Positions 1 to 12,823 of a stretch of DNA of 56,498 nt are shown one piece after another; the first letter of the stretch is position 1; every line of letters starts with the position of its first letter. The notes beneath the pieces are model-generated. The model saw nothing but the letters and a program-made list of their open reading frames with translations, did not search any database and was not told where the DNA came from. The DNA lies in contig NZ_JAMTDQ010000101.1 of assembly GCF_023806635.1 (NCBI RefSeq), forward strand, positions 1-56,498, read 5' to 3'. The stretch comes from Accumulibacter sp. (GTDB taxonomy: Bacteria; Pseudomonadota; Gammaproteobacteria; Burkholderiales; Rhodocyclaceae). The position numbers were made by a program, and so were the translations under genes.

Positions 1-1958
1 GCATCCACTTCTTCAATCCGCCGCGCTACATGCATCTGGTCGAACTGATCGCCACGCGGGGTACCGACGCGGCCCTGCTCGACGATCTCGAGTCGTGGCT
101 GGTGTCGCGTCTCGGCAAGGGAATCGTGCGCGCACTCGACACCCCGAACTTCGTTGCCAACCGCGTCGGCGTCTTTTCGATCCTCGCCGTGATGCATCAC
201 ACGCAGCGGCTCGGTCTCGGCTTCGACGTCGTCGACTCGCTGACCGGTCCGATCATCGGCCGGCCAAAGAGCGCCACCTATCGCACGGCAGATGTCGTTG
301 GCCTCGATACCCTGGCGCACGTCATCAAGACCATGCAGGACACCCTGCCGGCAGACCCGTGGCACGGCTACTACGGCGTGCCGGCCTGGCTGGCGGCGCT
401 GATCGGCAAGGGCGCGCTGGGGCAGAAGACGCGCGCCGGCATCTTCCGCAAGGAGGGTCGCGCGATCAAGGTGCTCGACCTCGCGCTGCAGGACTACCGC
501 GACAGCGCCGGTGAGGTTGATGGCGGCGTCCTGGCAATCCTGAAGCAGCGGGATCCGGCAGTCCGCTTTGCCCAGTTGCGCGCCAGCGAGCATCCGCAGG
601 CGCAGTTCTTGTGGGCGATCTTCCGCGACATCTTCCACTACACGGCTTTCCATCTCGCCGACATCGCCGACAACGCCCGCGACCTCGACTTTGCGATGCG
701 CTGGGGCTTCGGCTGGGCACAGGGTCCCTTCGAGACCTGGCAGGCGGCAGGCTGGCGCTCGATTGCCGAGGCGGTGCGGGCGGACATCGAGGCCGGTCGG
801 GCGATGAGCCAGGCGTCCTTGCCGGCGTGGGTTTTCGGCCGCGTCGCCGACGAGGGCGTGCACGGCCCGCAGGGCTCGTACTCTGCCAGCGCCGACGCCT
901 ATCGTCCACGTTCGACCCTGCCGGTCTATCGGCGCCAGCTCTTTCCCGAACGCGTGCTGGGCGAGACGGCCATGGTCGGGGAAACGGTCTGGGAGAACGA
1001 CGGGGTGCGTCTGTGGACCCTGCCGCAGGTAGACGACGGCATTGCCATCGTCAGCGTCAAGTCGCGCAACCACACGCTCGGTCGCGACGTCATCGTCGGC
1101 ATGCAGGAAGCGGTTGCCCGCGCCGAGGCCGATTATCGGGGTCTGGTCCTGTGGCACGAGGCGCCGTTCGCCTTCGGTGCGAATCTGAAGGAGGTCGCTG
1201 AAGCGATCCAGGCCGGCGACTTCGATCTCCTCGAAAAGTACGTTGCGGAGTTCCAGAACACTTCGATGGCGCTCAAGTACGCCAAGGTGCCGGTGGTTGC
1301 CGCGGTGCAGGGCATGGCTCTCGGTGGTGGTTGCGAGTTCCTGATGCACGCTGCGAAGCGGGTGATCGCACTCGAGAGCTACATCGGTCTCGTCGAGGCC
1401 GGCGTCGGCCTGATCCCGGCGGGCGGCGGCTGCAAGGAGTTCGCCATCCGTGCCGCGCAGGCGGCGGCGAAGACCGGCGGCAACGATCCCTTCGAATTCA
1501 TCCAGCCGGTGTTCCTGACCATCGCCATGGCGACGGTCTCGAAGAGTGGCGCGCAGGCGAAGGAACTGGGTTTCGCCGTCGACACGGACAAGGTCGTCTT
1601 CAACGCGCACGAGCTGCTCTACGTTGCATTGCGCGAGGCGCGCGGGCTCGCCGAGGCCGGCCATTACCCGCGGCTGTCGCCGCGCGGGGTCAAGGTTGCC
1701 GGGCGAACCGGCATCGCCAACTGCGAGATGATGCTCGCCAACATGAAGGAGGGCGGCATGATCTCGGCGCACGACTACGCCGTGGCGCGAGCCGCTGCGA
1801 CTGCCCTGTGTGGTGGAGAGGTCGAGACCGGATCACTGGTCGACGAACGGTGGCTGCTGACGGTCGAGCGCAAGCTCTTCGTCGAGTTGCTGAAGAACCC
1901 GAAAACCCAGCAGCGTATCCAGCACATGCTGGAAACCGGCAAGCCACTGCGCAACTGA
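1..1958 (+). CDS. 3-hydroxyacyl-CoA dehydrogenase / enoyl-CoA hydratase, 5'-truncated by window edge
   Basis: Bifunctional beta-oxidation enzyme that hydrates trans-2-enoyl-CoA and oxidises the 3-hydroxyacyl-CoA with NAD+. The reading frame is already open at base 3 and its first residues (IHFFNPPRYMHLVELIA) match the end of the NAD-binding domain, so the start and the Rossmann fold lie upstream of the window. The ATG at 30 is internal. The dehydrogenase C-terminal domain follows (NRVGVFSILAVMHH). A crotonase domain fills the last 300 or so residues, with the oxyanion-hole/glutamate segments GMALGGGCEF and GLVEAGVGLIPAGGG, both carrying the expected Glu. The order dehydrogenase-then-hydratase is the reverse of classical FadB/FadJ. 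The stop is 20 bases before the thiolase start, so the two are probably one operon. Function is confident; no specific gene symbol is assigned. Confidence 0.92.
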   Translation, partial: IHFFNPPRYMHLVELIATRGTDAALLDDLESWLVSRLGKGIVRALDTPNFVANRVGVFSILAVMHHTQRLGLGFDVVDSLTGPIIGRPKSATYRTADVVGLDTLAHVIKTMQDTLPADPWHGYYGVPAWLAALIGKGALGQKTRAGIFRKEGRAIKVLDLALQDYRDSAGEVDGGVLAILKQRDPAVRFAQLRASEHPQAQFLWAIFRDIFHYTAFHLADIADNARDLDFAMRWGFGWAQGPFETWQAAGWRSIAEAVRADIEAGRAMSQASLPAWVFGRVADEGVHGPQGSYSASADAYRPRSTLPVYRRQLFPERVLGETAMVGETVWENDGVRLWTLPQVDDGIAIVSVKSRNHTLGRDVIVGMQEAVARAEADYRGLVLWHEAPFAFGANLKEVAEAIQAGDFDLLEKYVAEFQNTSMALKYAKVPVVAAVQGMALGGGCEFLMHAAKRVIALESYIGLVEAGVGLIPAGGGCKEFAIRAAQAAAKTGGNDPFEFIQPVFLTIAMATVSKSGAQAKELGFAVDTDKVVFNAHELLYVALREARGLAEAGHYPRLSPRGVKVAGRTGIANCEMMLANMKEGGMISAHDYAVARAAATALCGGEVETGSLVDERWLLTVERKLFVELLKNPKTQQRIQHMLETGKPLRN

Positions 1959-1978
1959 GCGCGCCAGGAGAACAGAAC

Positions 1979-3181
1979 ATGAGCAAACAGATTCAGGACG
2001 CCTACATCGTCGCCGCGACGCGACTGCCGGTCGGTCGGCGCAAGGGCATGCTCGGTCACGTGCGACCGGACGACATGCTGGCACATGCCATCCGCTCGGT
2101 GCTGGCGCAGACGCCCGGGCTCGATCCGGCGCTCGTAGAGGACGTCATCGTCGGTTGCGCGATGCCGGAGGCGGAGCAGGGGATGAACGTCGCACGCATC
2201 GGCCTGCTGCTCGCCGGCATGCCGAACAGCGTACCCGGTGTCACGGTGAACCGCTTCTGCGCTTCCGGTCTGCAGACCGTCGCCATGGCCGCCGACCGCA
2301 TTCGCCTCGGCGAGGCCGAGGTGATGGTCGCTGGCGGTACCGAAACGATGTCGTTGATGAACCAGATGACCGGCAACAAGACCGCGCTCAACCCGGCCAT
2401 CTTCGAGAAGGAAGAGAACTACGCGATCGGCTTCGGCATGGGGATCACCGCCGAGAAGGTGGCCGCGCAGTGGCAGGTATCGCGCGAGGATCAGGATGCC
2501 TTTGCCGTTGATTCGCACCGCAAGGCTTGTGCCGCGATCGATGCCGGTCACTTTCGCGCCGAGATCACGCCCTACGCCGTGAAGAGGCGGCTTCCCGACT
2601 TGGCGAGCGGCGCGGTGAAGGTGGCGGAGTATCTTGCCGAAAACGACGAGGGACCGCGCCGCGACAGCAGCATCGAAGGGCTTGCCCGACTGCGGCCCGT
2701 CTTCGCTGCCCGCGGCACGGTGACTGCCGGCAACAGCTCGCAGATGTCCGACGGGGCGGCTGCCGTATTGCTGGTTTCGGAGCGGATCCTGAAGCAGTTC
2801 GATCTGCAGCCGCTGGCGCGCTTCGCCGGCTTCTCGGTGGCTGGCGTCGCGCCGGAGATCATGGGCATCGGCCCGGTCGAGGCGATCCCGCGCGTTCTCA
2901 GGCAGGCGGGAATCAGCCAGCACGAGGTGGACTGGGTCGAACTCAACGAAGCCTTCGCGGCGCAGGCGCTGGCGGTGATGCGGACGCTCGATCTCGATCC
3001 GGCGAAGGTCAACCCGCTGGGTGGCGCCATCGCTCTCGGTCACCCGCTCGGCGCGACCGGTGCCATCCGCACGGCGACCCTGCTGCATGGCCTGCGTCGT
3101 ACGCGCCGGCGCTACGGCATGGTCAGCATGTGCATCGGCACCGGCATGGGCGCGGCAGGGCTGTTCGAGTCGATCCAGTAG
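1979..3181 (+). CDS. fadA: Acetyl-CoA acyltransferase (beta-oxidation thiolase)
   Basis: Thiolase of 400 residues that cleaves 3-ketoacyl-CoA with CoA to release acetyl-CoA, the last step of the beta-oxidation cycle started by the upstream gene. The nucleophile Cys94 lies in VNRFCASGLQ, His355 in ALGHPLGATG and the second Cys385 in MCIGTGMGAAG, so the catalytic set is complete. Length is normal for the family. The ATG at 1979 is chosen because AGGAG (1966-1970) lies 8 bases upstream and the family N-terminus (AYIVAATRLPVG) begins soon after. An intrinsic-terminator-like hairpin follows the stop. The FadA versus FadI subfamily cannot be settled by eye. Confidence 0.92.
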   Translation: MSKQIQDAYIVAATRLPVGRRKGMLGHVRPDDMLAHAIRSVLAQTPGLDPALVEDVIVGCAMPEAEQGMNVARIGLLLAGMPNSVPGVTVNRFCASGLQTVAMAADRIRLGEAEVMVAGGTETMSLMNQMTGNKTALNPAIFEKEENYAIGFGMGITAEKVAAQWQVSREDQDAFAVDSHRKACAAIDAGHFRAEITPYAVKRRLPDLASGAVKVAEYLAENDEGPRRDSSIEGLARLRPVFAARGTVTAGNSSQMSDGAAAVLLVSERILKQFDLQPLARFAGFSVAGVAPEIMGIGPVEAIPRVLRQAGISQHEVDWVELNEAFAAQALAVMRTLDLDPAKVNPLGGAIALGHPLGATGAIRTATLLHGLRRTRRRYGMVSMCIGTGMGAAGLFESIQ

Positions 3182-3203
3182 CCGTTTTCGTCGCGGTGCT
3201 CGC

Positions 3204-3239
3204 GGGCCTCGTCCGGCAAGCCGGGCGAGGCCCCTTTGC
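3204..3239 (+). terminator. Probable intrinsic terminator after the thiolase
   Basis: GGGCCTCG at 3204-3211 pairs with CGAGGCCC at 3226-3233, with an inner CCGGC/GCCGG stem, followed by a short CTTT tail. It lies 22 bases after the thiolase stop. The T-tract is weak. Confidence 0.6.
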
Positions 3240-3322
3240 TTGCCGGTTCGAGCGATACGCAGGGCAATTGCGCAAGCCGGCCCCTGCGGCGGAGTCTGGC
3301 ATAATGTCGGGCGGATACCGAC

Positions 3323-3940
3323 ATGGGGCACGGCATGGATCTCGATCTACTGGGCAGGCTGGGCTGGCGAGAAGGCTTGATCGCGATCATCGTCCTGCTT
3401 GTTCTGTACATCGTTGTTCTCTTTGTCCGCATGCGTCGCCTGCAGGATGCCGCAGTGGCCATGCCGTCCCCGGCAGCGCAGTCGGCAGTGGCTGCTTACA
3501 CGGCCATCCAGGAATCCGGATCGGCCGAACCGCCGGTGCAGGATCCTCCGCTGCTGCCGCAGCAACCTGCGGACGCACTGCCACCGGCGGCTGCCGAACC
3601 CGCCGTCGCGGTGCGCGCCGATGCCGGTAGATCCAGCTTTCCCTGGAACGAGCCGCCGCCGCAGATTCCTGGCCAGGAGCTGATCGATGCCCTGCAGCGA
3701 GACGTCTATCAGTTGCGTTGTGAGGTCGATGAGTTGCGTGCCGAAGTACTTGCTGCGCGCGAGGATTTCCGGCAGGTTGCGAAGGGGACGGCGCCGAGCG
3801 CGCCGCCGCTGTACAACGATGCCATGCAGATGGCGATCCAGGGTCATGACGCCACCGCCATCGCGCACCGCTGCGGCATTGCCCGCGCCGAGGCCGATCT
3901 GGTTGTCGCGCTGGCGCGCAATCGGCGAGATGGTCACTGA
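3323..3940 (+). CDS. DUF2802-type membrane-anchored protein
   Basis: Protein of 205 residues with one N-terminal transmembrane helix (about residues 18-38, IAIIVLLVLYIVVLFV). A Pro/Ala-rich linker follows, then a coiled segment (DVYQLRCEVDELRAEV), and the C-terminus reads as a small helix-turn-helix-like unit (AIAHRCGIARAEADLVVALA). That layout and C-terminal signature match the DUF2802 family of proteobacterial inner-membrane proteins, whose role is not established. Two starts are possible: ATG 3323 and ATG 3335 (MDLDLLGR). The second has a purine-rich GGGGCACGGC just upstream, so the start is uncertain by four residues. The next gene begins 18 bases after the stop, which suggests co-transcription. 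Confidence 0.75.
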   Translation: MGHGMDLDLLGRLGWREGLIAIIVLLVLYIVVLFVRMRRLQDAAVAMPSPAAQSAVAAYTAIQESGSAEPPVQDPPLLPQQPADALPPAAAEPAVAVRADAGRSSFPWNEPPPQIPGQELIDALQRDVYQLRCEVDELRAEVLAAREDFRQVAKGTAPSAPPLYNDAMQMAIQGHDATAIAHRCGIARAEADLVVALARNRRDGH

Positions 3941-3958
3941 TCCGCCGCAAGACGGTCG

Positions 3959-4615
3959 ATGGCCATGAGACAGCGCACCAATCCGGTCGGAGGTGCCGCG
4001 AAAGCGACGGCGCAGCTCGGCCGCCCCGTGGCAGCAGACGGGCGAAAGGCGGCCCTTGAAAGCCAGTTGCGTCGGCGGATCGGTCTGGCAGGGTTGCTGA
4101 TCGTGCTCCTGTCGGCGGCGTTGCCGTTGCTGGATGACCTGACGCCGGCCGAAGAAGCGGCGAGCTTCAGTCCGTCGTACACCGAACCCGTCCCGGTAAG
4201 GAAGAAGGAGCAGGCGCCGCTGCCCACGGTCCAGCCCGCTGCCGAGACACCGGTGGTCGTGCCGCTGTTTGCCGAACCACAGGCCAGCGGTGCGGCAATC
4301 GAAGCTTCGCTGGCGGCGGCCGAGGCGGCGGTGTCGTCAGGCGGTGCCCTCGCCGGCGAGACGCCGGCTGCCGCAGCCGCTGCAACATCGCATCCGTCGT
4401 CGGGGCTCCGACTGCAGACCAGCTTCCTGCCCGACCGGCGCCGCGCCGAAGAACTGCAGGACAGTCTGGCTCAGGCCGGCATTCCGGCGAGCGTCGAAAC
4501 ACGCCTGCATGTGGGCCCGTTCCGCACGCTCAGCGAGGCCGAGGCAGCGCGCCGGGAAATACAGAAGCGGGGCATCGACGCCATCATCGTTCCAGGCCAG
4601 GGCGGCCAGCCATAG
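3959..4615 (+). CDS. SPOR-domain membrane protein (DedD-like)
   Basis: Protein of 218 residues: a short cytoplasmic N-terminus, one transmembrane helix (about 42-58, IGLAGLLIVLLSAALPLL), a long Ala/Pro-rich periplasmic linker, and a C-terminal SPOR domain (about 145-215, starting LRLQTSFLPDRRRAEEL and containing LHVGPFRTLSEAEAARREI). SPOR domains bind denuded septal peptidoglycan, so a role at the division site is likely, as for DedD in E. coli. It sits 18 bases after the DUF2802 gene. Starts at 3959 and 3965 are both possible. The orthologous name is not certain. Confidence 0.8.
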   Translation: MAMRQRTNPVGGAAKATAQLGRPVAADGRKAALESQLRRRIGLAGLLIVLLSAALPLLDDLTPAEEAASFSPSYTEPVPVRKKEQAPLPTVQPAAETPVVVPLFAEPQASGAAIEASLAAAEAAVSSGGALAGETPAAAAAATSHPSSGLRLQTSFLPDRRRAEELQDSLAQAGIPASVETRLHVGPFRTLSEAEAARREIQKRGIDAIIVPGQGGQP

Positions 4616-4619
4616 CGGG

Positions 4620-4961
4620 TCAGCGGCCTGCTGCCGGTAGCTGGCGGCGCAGGCGCCGGGCGAAGACGTTCATCTCGCGTGCGGCCTGAACGTCGCCTCG
4701 CGCTTCGGCAACGGCGATCCCCTGCTCGTATGCAGCCAGCGCTTCGCTGGCCTGACCGTCTTCGGCGAGCGCCTTGCCAAGCAGCTTCCATGCTGCCGAG
4801 TACGCGGCGTCGCGTTCGACCGCTTCACGCAGGCGAACCGCTGCCTGCGCAAAGTCGCCTGCCCGCAGGTGCTCGTTGCCCAGTGCGTAGCGCAACAGGG
4901 CGCCGTCGCGCGGCCCGCCAAGCAGTTTTTCCAGGTTGGTGATGACCGGCGTCGCCGTCAT
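4620..4961 (-). CDS. Small TPR-repeat protein
   Basis: Protein of 113 residues with about two tetratricopeptide repeats ([19 protein letters not shown], then [18 protein letters not shown]). It has no signal peptide, so it is probably cytosolic. TPR units mediate protein-protein contacts and no enzymatic motif is present. It is convergent with the SPOR gene: the two stops are 4 bases apart. Confidence 0.75.
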   Translation of the reverse strand: MTATPVITNLEKLLGGPRDGALLRYALGNEHLRAGDFAQAAVRLREAVERDAAYSAAWKLLGKALAEDGQASEALAAYEQGIAVAEARGDVQAAREMNVFARRLRRQLPAAGR

Positions 4962-5095
4962 GTCATGGCCGAAGATGCTCGGGACAACCGAGCGCCCGCC
5001 GCGAACGACCGGCGCTGCGCGCCGAAGACCGCGGCAATCGGCGGGCGAAAGGAACGCGCGACCGCTGGGCGCCTGCGGTCGCGGGTCCGGAAGGG

Positions 5096-6508
5096 CTAGA
5101 AACTGTAGCTAGCCTGTACGGCAAGGACGTTCACGTTGTTGCTGTAGTTCCCCTTGAGCCAACCGTAGGACGCCACGTTGGCTGCCTGGGTCGCGTTCAT
5201 GCCGCCGCTGTCGTTGATCGACGAGTCCTTGACCCAGATGTACGTGTAACCGGCATCGAACACCAGATCCTTGGTGGGCTTGTACTGCGCACCGATTGCC
5301 AGCCAGGTGCGGTCGTTGTCGGGCAGCCGCGGAGTGCGGTATTCGGAGCTGTCCACCGGCGACTGGTCGTAGGCGATGCCGGCGCGCAACTTCCACTGGT
5401 CGTTGAACTGATAAGCACCGCCGAGCGCCACCCGCCAGGTGTTGCGCCAGTTTTCCTCGGTGCTCGACAGGGTGCGCCCGGCTGCCGCGCCATCCGTGCG
5501 GACGAAGGTCAGATCCTGGATCTTCGCCCAACCGGTCCACGAGATGTCACCCATCATCTCCCAGCGGTCGCTGAGTCGCTGCCAGGCGCTGAGGATCGCC
5601 GTGTCGGGCAGCTTGATGTCGGCCTTGACGTTGCCGTTGTACAGGCCTGCGGCAAGCGCCGCGTTGGCAGCGGCGTTGCCACCCGGCCCCAGGGTGGTGA
5701 CCGTCGGTCGCCAGAACTTGACGTCACCGGTGACCTTGAAGTCGACCGCCGAACGATACGACAGGCCGACGCGTGTGGACTGAGACGGCTGGAACATGGC
5801 GCCCAGGTTGTAGCCCCAGCCCCAGTCATCACCTTCGATCCTTGCCCAACCCTCGAGGTTGCGCAGCGCACCGGCCGGGCCGCACAAGGCCGGAGCGCCG
5901 AGCCCGGAACACAGCGCGCCGCTGGCGTTGACATTGTTGCTGAAGGTGCCATCGAGTTTCATCGCGCTGATGCCGAGGCCGAAAGCCCACTGCTCGTTCG
6001 GCTTGAACGAGATCGACGGGTTGATGTTCATCGTCGCGACGTCCGAGTTGAGGGCGCGGAAGCGGCCCGTCCAGCCCTTGTCGTACTCGGTGGCCAACCC
6101 AAATGGCGCATTGACGCCAAGGCCGACGCTGATCTGGTCGTTGATCGGCAGCGCGAAATACATCGCCGGGACATACGCCCAGCCGCCTGCGTCACCGCCG
6201 TTGCCCGCAGCGCCATAGATCCCGGCCGGGTTGATCGAACCGTCGTTGCTGAAGCGTGCCGACGGCTTGATCGCGCTCAGCACGCCGACGACCTGCATCT
6301 TCCCTTTCGGCAGGTAGGCCATCCCGGCGGGATTCCAGAAGATGGTGCTGGCATCCTCGGCCACTGCTGCCGATCCGGCAAAAGCCACCCCGAGGCCGCT
6401 GGCATTTTGCTCCATCAACTGGAAGCCCGAGGCGCCAGCATGACCCGACAAGGACACGGCGATCAGCGCCGGTATCGTTCGAACCGCAAAAAGCCCACTC
6501 TTCAACAT
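5096..6508 (-). CDS. FadL/OmpP1-family outer-membrane transport protein
   Basis: Outer-membrane beta-barrel of 470 residues in the FadL family, which admits hydrophobic substrates such as long-chain fatty acids. A signal peptide (about residues 1-26) precedes the mature start [19 protein letters not shown], the family N-terminal plug signature with its ASGLG and [10 protein letters not shown] segments. The protein ends in an aromatic residue (QASYSF), as barrel proteins do for insertion by the BAM complex. The start at 6508 is preferred over an upstream ATG because GGAG lies 8 bases before it and the signal peptide begins there. Being near the beta-oxidation genes fits a role in fatty-acid uptake, but hydrocarbon uptake is an alternative for this family. 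Confidence 0.9.
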   Translation of the reverse strand: MLKSGLFAVRTIPALIAVSLSGHAGASGFQLMEQNASGLGVAFAGSAAVAEDASTIFWNPAGMAYLPKGKMQVVGVLSAIKPSARFSNDGSINPAGIYGAAGNGGDAGGWAYVPAMYFALPINDQISVGLGVNAPFGLATEYDKGWTGRFRALNSDVATMNINPSISFKPNEQWAFGLGISAMKLDGTFSNNVNASGALCSGLGAPALCGPAGALRNLEGWARIEGDDWGWGYNLGAMFQPSQSTRVGLSYRSAVDFKVTGDVKFWRPTVTTLGPGGNAAANAALAAGLYNGNVKADIKLPDTAILSAWQRLSDRWEMMGDISWTGWAKIQDLTFVRTDGAAAGRTLSSTEENWRNTWRVALGGAYQFNDQWKLRAGIAYDQSPVDSSEYRTPRLPDNDRTWLAIGAQYKPTKDLVFDAGYTYIWVKDSSINDSGGMNATQAANVASYGWLKGNYSNNVNVLAVQASYSF

Positions 6509-6754
6509 TTCCGAGTCTCCCCAAAGAAGAATTATCGACGGCTGCCATGCCCCGGACGCTGCTCCATGCACCGTTCGTGGGATTGTACACACGAGTACGC
6601 ACGAACTCAGGCAGATGTTTCAAATGGTTGTGTCGGTTGTTGTTTTCATGCAACACGGAATGGGTGCCGGTGCATCGATCCCGACGATGGTTCTCTCATT
6701 GCCGGCGGTTTATCATCCCCGCTTTCAATCCGATACGTGGTGGAGGAGCGCAGC

Positions 6755-7138
6755 ATGAAGATAACGATCGTTTCGACGCCGCTGGCACCGGCAGCGATTG
6801 GCACCTACTCGCAGGCGCTGCGGGTCGGCGACACTGTCTACCTCTCCGGGCAGATCGGTCTCGACCCGGCGACGATGAAGCTGGCTGACGGTATCGATGC
6901 GCAGATCGTTCGCGTCTTCGACAACCTGAAGGCGGTTGCGGAGGCGGCCGGCGGCTCGCTGGCCGACGTCGTCAAGCTCAACATTTACCTCACCGATCTC
7001 GTCCATTTCGCGACGGTGAACGAGGTGATGGGCCGTCTTTTTGCCGAGCCTTTCCCCGCCCGAGCCGCCGTTGGCGTTGCCTCGCTGCCACGCGGCGCGC
7101 TGGTCGAGGCTGACGCCATCATGGTCATCGGCGGCTGA
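6755..7138 (+). CDS. ridA: RidA/YjgF-family enamine/imine deaminase
   Basis: Protein of 127 residues from the Rid family, which hydrolyses reactive 2-aminoacrylate-type enamines released by PLP enzymes. Family signatures are present: [21 protein letters not shown] near the N-terminus and [22 protein letters not shown] near the C-terminus, including the substrate-binding Arg and the terminal Glu. The start at 6755 is fixed by GGAGGAG at 6742-6748. The stop TGA overlaps the recG start (TGATG), so translation is likely coupled. Confidence 0.92.
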   Translation: MKITIVSTPLAPAAIGTYSQALRVGDTVYLSGQIGLDPATMKLADGIDAQIVRVFDNLKAVAEAAGGSLADVVKLNIYLTDLVHFATVNEVMGRLFAEPFPARAAVGVASLPRGALVEADAIMVIGG

Positions 7139-9183
7139 TGTCGGCGGCGGATGCGATCGATGCACCGCCAGCGATCCGCAACCGGCTGCGCAGGCTCGGG
7201 CTGGAGCGGCCTGCGGACCTGGTCCTGCATCTGCCGTTGCGTTACGAAGACGAGACGCGCGTCACCGCCATCGCCGGGGCGCCAACGGGGGTGCCGCTGC
7301 TCGTCGAGGCAGAGGTGCTCGATCTCGCTGTCGGAAGGGAGTCGCGCCGCCAGCTCGTGGTTCGGGTCGGTGACGCGAGCGGGGGCATTCTCGCCCTGCG
7401 CTTCATCCGCTTCTACGGCAGCCAGCAGCGGGCACTCGAAGCGGCCTGCGCCGCCGGTAGCAGGTTGCGCATATTCGGCGAGATCCGGGATGGCTTCCAC
7501 GGACCCGAGATGGTCCATCCCCGCTATCGAATCGTCGCCGTCGATGAGCCTCTGGCGCAGTCGCTGACACCCGTCTACCCGGCGACCGCCGGTCTCGGCC
7601 AGACGACGTTGCGGCGGCTGATCGCCCGTGCGCTGCAGGCTGCCGATCTCGGCGAACTGCTCGACGCGGACTGGTGTCGGGCACAGGCGCTGCCTTCGTT
7701 TGCCGCGGCAGTCTCGCTGCTGCACGCGCCGCCACCGACGGTCGCGGAGTCAACCCTGCAGGATCGCAGCCACCCGGCCTGGCGACGCATCAAGTTCGAC
7801 GAACTCCTCGCGCAGCAGTTGTCGCTGCGCCGCGCCTATCTCGCGCGACGTCGACAGCATGCGCCCGCCCTGCCCGCGGCCGGGCAGCTGGCGCGGCGCC
7901 TCGAGCGTTCGTTGCCCTTTGCCCTGACGGCTGCGCAGCGCCGGGTCGCCGGGGAAATCGCCGGCGATCTGGCGCAACCCCGCCCGATGCAAAGACTGCT
8001 GCAGGGTGATGTCGGTTGCGGCAAGACGATCGTCGCGGCTCTGGCGGCGTGCCAGGCGATCGAGGCGGGTCATCAGGTGGCACTGATGGCGCCGACCGAA
8101 ATCCTGGCCGAGCAACACTTCCAGAAGCTGCGCACCTGGCTGGAGCCTCTGGCCGTCGAGGTGCTGTGGCTGACCGGCAGCCTCGCTGGCAAGCTCAAGC
8201 GGCAGCGGCGCCAGCAGACGGCAACGAGTGCACAAATGGTCGTCGGCACGCATGCGCTGATCCAGGAAAGCATCGACTTTTCCCGTCTCGGGCTGATCAT
8301 CGTCGACGAGCAGCATCGTTTCGGGGTCCGGCAGCGCCTGGAGTTGCGGCGCAAGGGCGGCAGTCCGCACCAGTTGATGATGTCGGCGACGCCGATCCCG
8401 CGTACGCTGGCGATGAGCTATTACGCCGATCTCGACGTCTCGTTCATCGATCAGATGCCGCTGGGTCGCTCGCCGGTCAGGACCCGCCTGTTCTCCGCCG
8501 ATCGCCGTGCGCAGGTCGTCGCCGCGGTGCGCGCTGCGGTCGCCGGTGGCCGCCAGGCCTACTGGGTCTGTCCGTTGATCGAGGAGTCGGACAAGGTCGA
8601 TCTGCAGGCCGCCCTCGATACGCATGCGGCCCTCGGCGCCGAACTCTCCGACCTGCGCATCGGGCTGGTTCACGGCCGCCTGCGCAGCGAGGAGAAGGCG
8701 GCGGTGATGGCCGCATTCGTTGCCGGCGAGATCGACCTGCTGGTGGCGACGACGGTCATCGAGGTCGGTGTCGACGTGGCCAATGCCAGCCTGATGATCA
8801 TCGAGCATGCGGAGCGCTTTGGTCTCGCTCAACTGCACCAGTTGCGCGGCCGTGTCGGTCGTGGCGCACACGACTCGGTCTGCGTCCTGCTCTACCAGCC
8901 GCCACTTTCCGCCAGCGCGCGCGCGCGCCTGAAGATCATCTTCGAACACAGCGACGGCTTCGAGATCGCTCGCCAGGACCTGCGCCTGCGTGGCCCCGGT
9001 GAATTCATCGGCAGCCGGCAGTCAGGAGAACCCTTGCTGCGCCATGCCGATCTGGAGAAGGACGCCGATCTCGTCGAACTGGCGCACGCGATGGCGGCGC
9101 GCCTGCTGCGTGACAGCCCGGAGCAGGCCGGGCGTCATCTGCAGCGGTGGCTGGGCGACCGCGAGGATCTGCTGCGCGCCTGA
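7138..9183 (+). CDS. recG: ATP-dependent DNA helicase RecG
   Basis: Branch-migrating helicase of 681 residues that remodels stalled replication forks and Holliday junctions. An N-terminal wedge/OB region leads to the superfamily 2 core: Walker A GDVGCGKT (residues 290-297), the DEQH box (IIVDEQHRFG), motif III MSATPIPRTLAM, and C-terminal motifs ATTVIEVGVDV and QLRGRVGRG. Length is normal and no motif is lost. The ATG overlaps the ridA stop by one base, which points to an operon. Confidence 0.97.
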   Translation: MSAADAIDAPPAIRNRLRRLGLERPADLVLHLPLRYEDETRVTAIAGAPTGVPLLVEAEVLDLAVGRESRRQLVVRVGDASGGILALRFIRFYGSQQRALEAACAAGSRLRIFGEIRDGFHGPEMVHPRYRIVAVDEPLAQSLTPVYPATAGLGQTTLRRLIARALQAADLGELLDADWCRAQALPSFAAAVSLLHAPPPTVAESTLQDRSHPAWRRIKFDELLAQQLSLRRAYLARRRQHAPALPAAGQLARRLERSLPFALTAAQRRVAGEIAGDLAQPRPMQRLLQGDVGCGKTIVAALAACQAIEAGHQVALMAPTEILAEQHFQKLRTWLEPLAVEVLWLTGSLAGKLKRQRRQQTATSAQMVVGTHALIQESIDFSRLGLIIVDEQHRFGVRQRLELRRKGGSPHQLMMSATPIPRTLAMSYYADLDVSFIDQMPLGRSPVRTRLFSADRRAQVVAAVRAAVAGGRQAYWVCPLIEESDKVDLQAALDTHAALGAELSDLRIGLVHGRLRSEEKAAVMAAFVAGEIDLLVATTVIEVGVDVANASLMIIEHAERFGLAQLHQLRGRVGRGAHDSVCVLLYQPPLSASARARLKIIFEHSDGFEIARQDLRLRGPGEFIGSRQSGEPLLRHADLEKDADLVELAHAMAARLLRDSPEQAGRHLQRWLGDREDLLRA

Positions 9184-9279
9184 GCGTTTCCTGCCGCGGC
9201 TGGCGTCGCCGGTGCGCTGGCTCGCGCCGACGCCGGCAGACCGTCCGCGCTGTCGGCGAGGTGCCGGATCGGCTGGCCC

Positions 9280-9440
9280 AGACACGGTCGCAGTGCGGTG
9301 ATGACGCGCAGCTGAGGCGGAAGCGGGCGATGACGTCGTCCAGCCGGCCGGCAAGCGGTTCCGGTGCGCTGGCTGCAGCGGCATGGGCAGTCCTCGTTGT
9401 TTCGTCTCCTGGTTCATCGAGGTGATGTGCTGCAGGTGAC
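9280..9440 (-). pseudogene. Relic of a methyl-accepting chemotaxis protein C-terminal tail
   Basis: On the minus strand this stretch reads HLQHITSMNQETK and then, after a frame change, HAAAASAPEPLAGRLDDVIA with FRLS following. The intact MCP tail at 15987-16130 reads [13 protein letters not shown] and ends [15 protein letters not shown]. The DNA similarity is obvious over about 150 bases and continues slightly past the stop of the intact gene. Here the stop is lost (TGA is replaced by TGC) and there is a frameshift. Similarity ends abruptly near 9441, so only the last 45 or so codons remain. The other parts of the gap 9184-9619 hold nothing I can recognise. Confidence 0.8.
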
Positions 9441-9619
9441 GGACGGGTTTCCGTGCTCGCAGGGCATGGGAAATCCGGACGCCGCGAAGACAGGGGAGCA
9501 GAGAGACCTGCGCCAGACGCGCCCGAGGTCGCGCCCGCAGCGCGCGATCGGCAGCCATCGGGAAGCAGGGACGAGCGGGAACCGCCAGCCCGCTGCCGCC
9601 TCGGCACTGCGTAGACTGC

Positions 9620-12790
<3,171 letters not shown>

Positions 12791-12823
12791 CGACAGCCAG
12801 AACCATTGCCGCAGGGCCTTCAG